NCBI GenBank assembly: GCA_003552885.1
Contig: PUPA01000154.1
Span: 1-8,288, forward strand
Source: Natrialbaceae archaeon
GTDB taxonomy: Archaea > Halobacteriota > Halobacteria > Halobacteriales > Natrialbaceae
Length of the DNA stretch: 8,288 nt
Direction of reading: 5' to 3'
Positions 5,850 to 8,288 of this stretch are shown here, one piece after another. Positions within the stretch are counted from its first letter, which is position 1; every line of letters begins with the position of its first letter. The notes under the pieces are model-generated. The model did not search any database, was not told the origin of the DNA, and was given only the letters and a program-made list of their open reading frames with translations. Position numbers and translations under genes: made by a program.

Positions 5850-6065
5850 TCACGCCGTCGCGCGGTGTTGGCCGTGTGCGACGCCGATCGCGAACGTGAT
5901 CAGCCCGAAGATCGCCATCGACGGCATCACCATCATCAGTATCGTCTCCGGAAGCATCGGTGCCATCGGAGTTAGCTCGGGGAGGACGAACAGCGCGGCG
6001 GTTCCGATCGCGACGACGGCGACGAACGCGACAGCCGCGGTGACCGTGTTCAGCTTCAGATCCAT
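5850..6065 (-). CDS. Small two-helix membrane protein (71 aa), haloarchaeal conserved hypothetical
   Basis: 71 aa. Two transmembrane helices: residues about 8-31 (VTAAVAFVAVVAIGTAALFVL) and 38-63 (LPETILMMVMPSMAIFGLITFAIG), the second rich in methionine, joined by a Pro-rich loop (PELTPMAPMLP). The short C-terminal tail GVAHGQHRATA is basic, suggesting both ends face the cytoplasm. The pattern fits small haloarchaeal membrane proteins of a domain-of-unknown-function type that I recall, but I cannot name the family with certainty. Start ATG 6065 is the only sensible choice. It lies 49 bp downstream of the 255-aa membrane-protein stop on the same strand, so the two could be cotranscribed; a weak element around 6090-6099 (minus GTACAGTTAC) could be its own promoter. 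Confidence 0.8.
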   Translation of the reverse strand: MDLKLNTVTAAVAFVAVVAIGTAALFVLPELTPMAPMLPETILMMVMPSMAIFGLITFAIGVAHGQHRATA

Positions 6066-6114
6066 ACCCGGAGGTTAGGGATTGCCCGACGTAACTGTAC
6101 CGGGATCGCCCGAC

Positions 6115-6882
6115 TCACGGCGACGGCCGGACGAGGTTGGCGAGCGCCACGAGCGCCCCCAGAAACCAGCCGAGCAGGAACGAAAAGCCACCCCACATGA
6201 CCGCGAGTCCCTCGCCCTCGACGAACAGGAACCGGTCGGTGAGCGAGAACGTCTCCCTGAGCCAGTCGTTGAGGCCGCCGACGTAGAGGAACGTATCGAG
6301 GATCCACATCGCGAGGGCGTCGCTCGGGTCGAAGATCGCCGCCTGGAGCGTGGGGACGAACAGCGCGGCGACGACCGGCGGGAGGAAGATCGCCGTCAAC
6401 GAGAACGGATAGCCCAGCAACACGGTCGTCGTCCGGCCACCGATCCGCGAGAAGCCGACTCCGAGGGCCGCCGAGATCGTCGCGACGACGCTCGCGGCGG
6501 CGACCGCCAGGAACGCCTCGTACGGGAGCTGAAGGTGGGCGACGACGGTGAGCGCCCCCCAGACCACGACCGAGAGGCCGACGACGCCGGCGACGCCGAG
6601 CCGGGTCGCCGTCGAGTCGAGTTTCGCCGCGTAGTACCGGGTCGCAAAGCCGAAGACGGTGAGTGGGTAGACCACGAGCAAGCCGAGCGCGCCGAGGACA
6701 CTCCAACCGTGGTAGGCGACCTTCTGTGGGGTCGTCTTCGGTTTCCACTTTCCCATCACGGAGTGGCCACGGCCGCGCTGTCTCGGGAAGACGATCTCCA
6801 TCCAGGCGCCGTGGAGCCGGTCGAGGTCGACCCTCACGGCGTCGACGATCCCGCCGCCACCCCGACGCGAGCGGGTAGCCAT
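6115..6882 (-). CDS. Polytopic membrane protein (255 aa), haloarchaeal conserved hypothetical
   Basis: 255 aa. A basic cytoplasmic-looking N terminus of about 55 residues (Arg-rich; includes the striking block AWMEIVFPRQRGRGHSVMG at 26-44 and KWKPKTTPQK at 45-54) is followed by five predicted transmembrane helices at about 60-83, 95-117, 122-144, 153-178 and 226-250. Between helices 4 and 5 a less hydrophobic loop of nearly 50 residues may dip into the membrane (AMWILDTFLYVGGLNDWL, 191-208). No transporter or enzyme signature that I recognise. I recall similar haloarchaeal proteins starting with the same FPRQRG/GKWKP block, all hypothetical. Start ATG 6882 is chosen over ATG 6891 because a BRE/TATA-like pair fits leaderless transcription from 6882. 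Divergent from the enolase-like gene, and possibly in one transcript with the 71-aa membrane protein. Confidence 0.85.
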   Translation of the reverse strand: MATRSRRGGGGIVDAVRVDLDRLHGAWMEIVFPRQRGRGHSVMGKWKPKTTPQKVAYHGWSVLGALGLLVVYPLTVFGFATRYYAAKLDSTATRLGVAGVVGLSVVVWGALTVVAHLQLPYEAFLAVAAASVVATISAALGVGFSRIGGRTTTVLLGYPFSLTAIFLPPVVAALFVPTLQAAIFDPSDALAMWILDTFLYVGGLNDWLRETFSLTDRFLFVEGEGLAVMWGGFSFLLGWFLGALVALANLVRPSP

Positions 6883-6903
6883 ACGCCACACACGCCGCCG
6901 ACG

Positions 6904-6919
6904 TACTGTTAACTTTCGG
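6904..6919 (-). promoter_or_regulatory. BRE/TATA-like promoter of the 255-aa membrane-protein gene
   Basis: Minus strand CCGAAAGTTAACAGTA: a purine-rich CGAAA block (BRE-like) directly followed by TTAACA centred about 27 nt upstream of ATG 6882. This resembles the haloarchaeal BRE-plus-TATA arrangement and predicts a leaderless transcript. Confidence 0.55.
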
Positions 6920-6940
6920 GTTCGTCACGAGCGACGAACC
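6919..6940. repeat. Perfect inverted repeat, possible operator
   Basis: Arms GGTTCGTC (6919-6926) and GACGAACC (6933-6940) are exact reverse complements around a 6-bp centre (ACGAGC). Centre-to-centre spacing of the arms is 14 bp, suitable for a dimeric DNA-binding protein. It abuts the upstream edge of the BRE/TATA-like element of the 255-aa gene in the divergent region 6883-7025. There is no T run, so it is unlikely to be a terminator. Confidence 0.5.
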
Positions 6941-6992
6941 GTCCGGATATCCCGACGTTCGGCCGACGTGGTTTCTCGGGTCGTCTCCACCG

Positions 6993-7001
6993 GGATATAA
7001 C
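6993..7001 (+). promoter_or_regulatory. TATA box of the enolase-like gene
   Basis: GGATATAAC, with ATATAA at 6995-7000, is centred 28 nt upstream of ATG 7026. It predicts a transcript starting at or within a few nt of the ATG, and so excludes the in-frame GTG at 7011 as the start. Confidence 0.65.
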
Positions 7002-7025
7002 TGATCGGGAGTGGCAGGGAGTGCC

Positions 7026-8075
7026 ATGGGTTACGACGCCGTGGCCGATCTGGACGTCGAGGTCGAAGGGTACGACCTGCACCGACGAGAGAGCGAAACG
7101 TCGAGCGGCTTCACCCGCGTGACGACCGTCGTCTCGCTACACGGCCGTGGCGAGACCGGGAGAGGCGAGGACGTCACGTACGACAACGACGCACACGATG
7201 CGCTCCAGAGTACGTCCGGGGAATTTCCCCTCGCAGGGGCGTACGAGCTGGAGGACTTCTCGACTCGGCTCTCGGCGTTGGATCTGTTTCTCGGGGATGA
7301 GCCGGACCAGTCCGCGTTCCGGAACTACCGCCGGTGGGCGTTCGAGAGCGCCGCGCTGGATCTCGCGCTGAAGCAGGCGGAGACGACGCTCGCCGACCGA
7401 CTCGGCCGCGAGTACCGCCCGGTCCGGTTCGTCGTCAGCACGCGGCTGGACGAGCCGCCGACCGGCGACCGGGTCCTCGACTGGCTCGACCGCGACCGCG
7501 ACCTCGAGTTCAAACTCGACCCGACGCCCGACTGGAGCGCCGAAGTGATCGCCCGCCTCGCCGATACCGACGCCGTACGCGTGCTCGACCTCAAAGGACA
7601 GTACCACGGGACGAGCGTCGTCCAGCCAGCGGATCCCGACCTGTACAGGCAGGTCGTCGACGGCTTCCCCGACGCGCTCATCGAGGATCCGGCGTTAACC
7701 GACGAGACACGGCCGATATTCGAAGGTCACGAAGAGCGCGTGACGTGGGACTACCCGATCCGGAGCGTCGAATCCGTCGAGAAGCTCCCGTGGGAGCCGG
7801 CGTGGCTCAACGTCAAACCGTCGCGTTTCGGCTCGGTCCGGGCTCTCTTCGATACGCTCGATCACTGTGAAGAACGCGGGATACAGCTGTTCGGCGGTGG
7901 CCAGTTCGAACTCGACGTCGGGCGCGAGCATCTCCACGCGGTCGCGTCGTTGTTCTATCCCGACGCCCCGAACGACGTCGCGCCGTCGGGGTACAACGAA
8001 CCGGAGCCGCGCGACGATCTTCCAGCGAGCCCCCTCGGTACGCCGGCCGATCCACGCGGGTTCGAGTGGAGCTGA
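7026..8075 (+). CDS. Enolase-superfamily-like protein (divergent mandelate racemase / OSBS-type fold)
   Basis: 349 aa. The N-terminal capping domain (1-120) contains the typical entry helix WAFESAALDLALKQAETTLADRLGR, and a beta/alpha barrel follows. The superfamily active-site positions can be followed along the barrel: Lys163 (EFKLD) at the end of strand 2, Asp188 (RVLDLKG) strand 3, Glu220 (ALIEDP) strand 4, Asp242 (VTWDYPIRS) strand 5, Lys264 (WLNVKPSRFGSV) strand 6, then GGGQFELDVGREHLHAVASLFYP (290-312) strands 7-8. Members bind a divalent metal through the three acids and abstract a proton alpha to a carboxylate. The second-strand motif is E-x-K rather than K-x-K, and the Asn that usually follows the strand-3 Asp is Lys190, so the substrate is probably not the canonical one. 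I recall haloarchaeal proteins annotated only as 'enolase-like domain'. It is not glycolytic enolase. Start is set by the TATA box. Alone on the plus strand here; no pathway context. Confidence 0.85.
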   Translation: MGYDAVADLDVEVEGYDLHRRESETSSGFTRVTTVVSLHGRGETGRGEDVTYDNDAHDALQSTSGEFPLAGAYELEDFSTRLSALDLFLGDEPDQSAFRNYRRWAFESAALDLALKQAETTLADRLGREYRPVRFVVSTRLDEPPTGDRVLDWLDRDRDLEFKLDPTPDWSAEVIARLADTDAVRVLDLKGQYHGTSVVQPADPDLYRQVVDGFPDALIEDPALTDETRPIFEGHEERVTWDYPIRSVESVEKLPWEPAWLNVKPSRFGSVRALFDTLDHCEERGIQLFGGGQFELDVGREHLHAVASLFYPDAPNDVAPSGYNEPEPRDDLPASPLGTPADPRGFEWS

Positions 8076-8288
8076 CACCCTCCCACGACGAAACTCGTAG
8101 GGCTCTACCACGGGCCGTGCTCCGACTCCAGGTCCACCGGTGGGGGATCGTGTCGGTGTGGCCCCGATCGGAACGGCAGGCCCCATCGCCTCCCTGCAGG
8201 GTGGGTATCCCTTCCGGACTCGGCGTCACGACCAGCGTCGGTGCGGTCGACGCTCCGCCGGCCGTCGGCGTCACGCCGCCCCGAAGAC
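8076..8288. other. Right-edge tail, gene content unclear
   Basis: 213 bp after the enolase-like stop. A minus-strand frame is open from the window edge (8288) down to a TAG at 8105-8107, 29 bp from the convergent stop. It would be the C-terminal 60 residues of a protein, Arg/Asp/Pro-rich and ending LESEHGPW. Its third-position G/C is fairly high, but two other frames across the same bases are also open and similarly biased, so I do not call it a gene. I see no promoter, hairpin terminator or RNA gene. Confidence 0.3.

Noticed and set aside
6082..6912. 276-residue plus-strand frame opposite the 255-aa membrane protein
   Set aside because: Glu/Arg/Asp-rich antisense translation; the minus strand gives clean transmembrane helices and a matching promoter.
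7011..7025. GTG at 7011 as an earlier start of the enolase-like gene
   Set aside because: The TATA box at 6995-7000 places the transcript start near 7023-7026, so 7011 would probably not be transcribed.
7695..8274. Minus-strand frames 7695-8186 and 7813-8274 overlapping the end of the enolase-like gene
   Set aside because: They run deep into a well-supported plus-strand gene and show no family features.

Overview
The window looks like an ordinary stretch of haloarchaeal chromosome (class Halobacteria). The sequence is GC-rich with strongly G/C third codon positions. The predicted soluble proteins are very rich in Asp and Glu. Promoters look archaeal: TATA-like boxes sit about 25-30 nt upstream of ATG codons, which suggests leaderless transcripts. 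The few clear Shine-Dalgarno sites are of the GGTGA/GAGGTG type. I saw no mobile element, CRISPR array, tRNA or rRNA.

Layout, left to right. (1) 1-2037, minus strand: the 3' part of an electron-transfer-flavoprotein operon, etfB then etfA (also called fixA/fixB). etfA is cut by the left edge; in haloarchaea fixC and fixX usually follow, and would lie outside. (2) 2160-2651, minus: a GNAT acetyltransferase upstream of etfB, which has its own promoter. (3) 2777-3484, plus: an Xre-type helix-turn-helix regulator with an archaeal C-terminal domain, divergent from the acetyltransferase. (4) 3510-4853, minus: an alkaline-phosphatase-superfamily phosphodiesterase/pyrophosphatase-like enzyme, convergent with the regulator and with a clear leaderless promoter. 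(5) 4945-5055, minus: a likely 36-residue acidic microprotein in what otherwise looks like an intergenic gap. (6) 5183-5719, minus: a membrane-anchored protein whose C-terminal half is a near-perfect four-residue repeat, partly made by a recent 60-bp DNA duplication. (7) 5850-6065 and 6115-6882, minus: a 71-residue two-helix membrane protein and a 255-residue polytopic membrane protein, neither of known function. (8) 7026-8075, plus: a divergent enolase-superfamily protein that keeps the core active-site residues, divergent from (7) across a promoter region holding an inverted repeat. (9) 8076-8288: short tail, possibly the end of a minus-strand gene.

Only etfB-etfA form a clear functional unit, carrying electrons from flavin dehydrogenases towards the membrane quinone pool (established for the family; the partners are not visible here). 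The other genes are mostly single transcription units typical of haloarchaeal 'hypothetical' territory. The points most worth a second look are the tetrad-repeat membrane protein, the enolase-like protein with altered motif positions, the unannotated-looking microprotein and the palindrome in the 6883-7025 promoter region. I see no strong evidence for a new multi-gene system.
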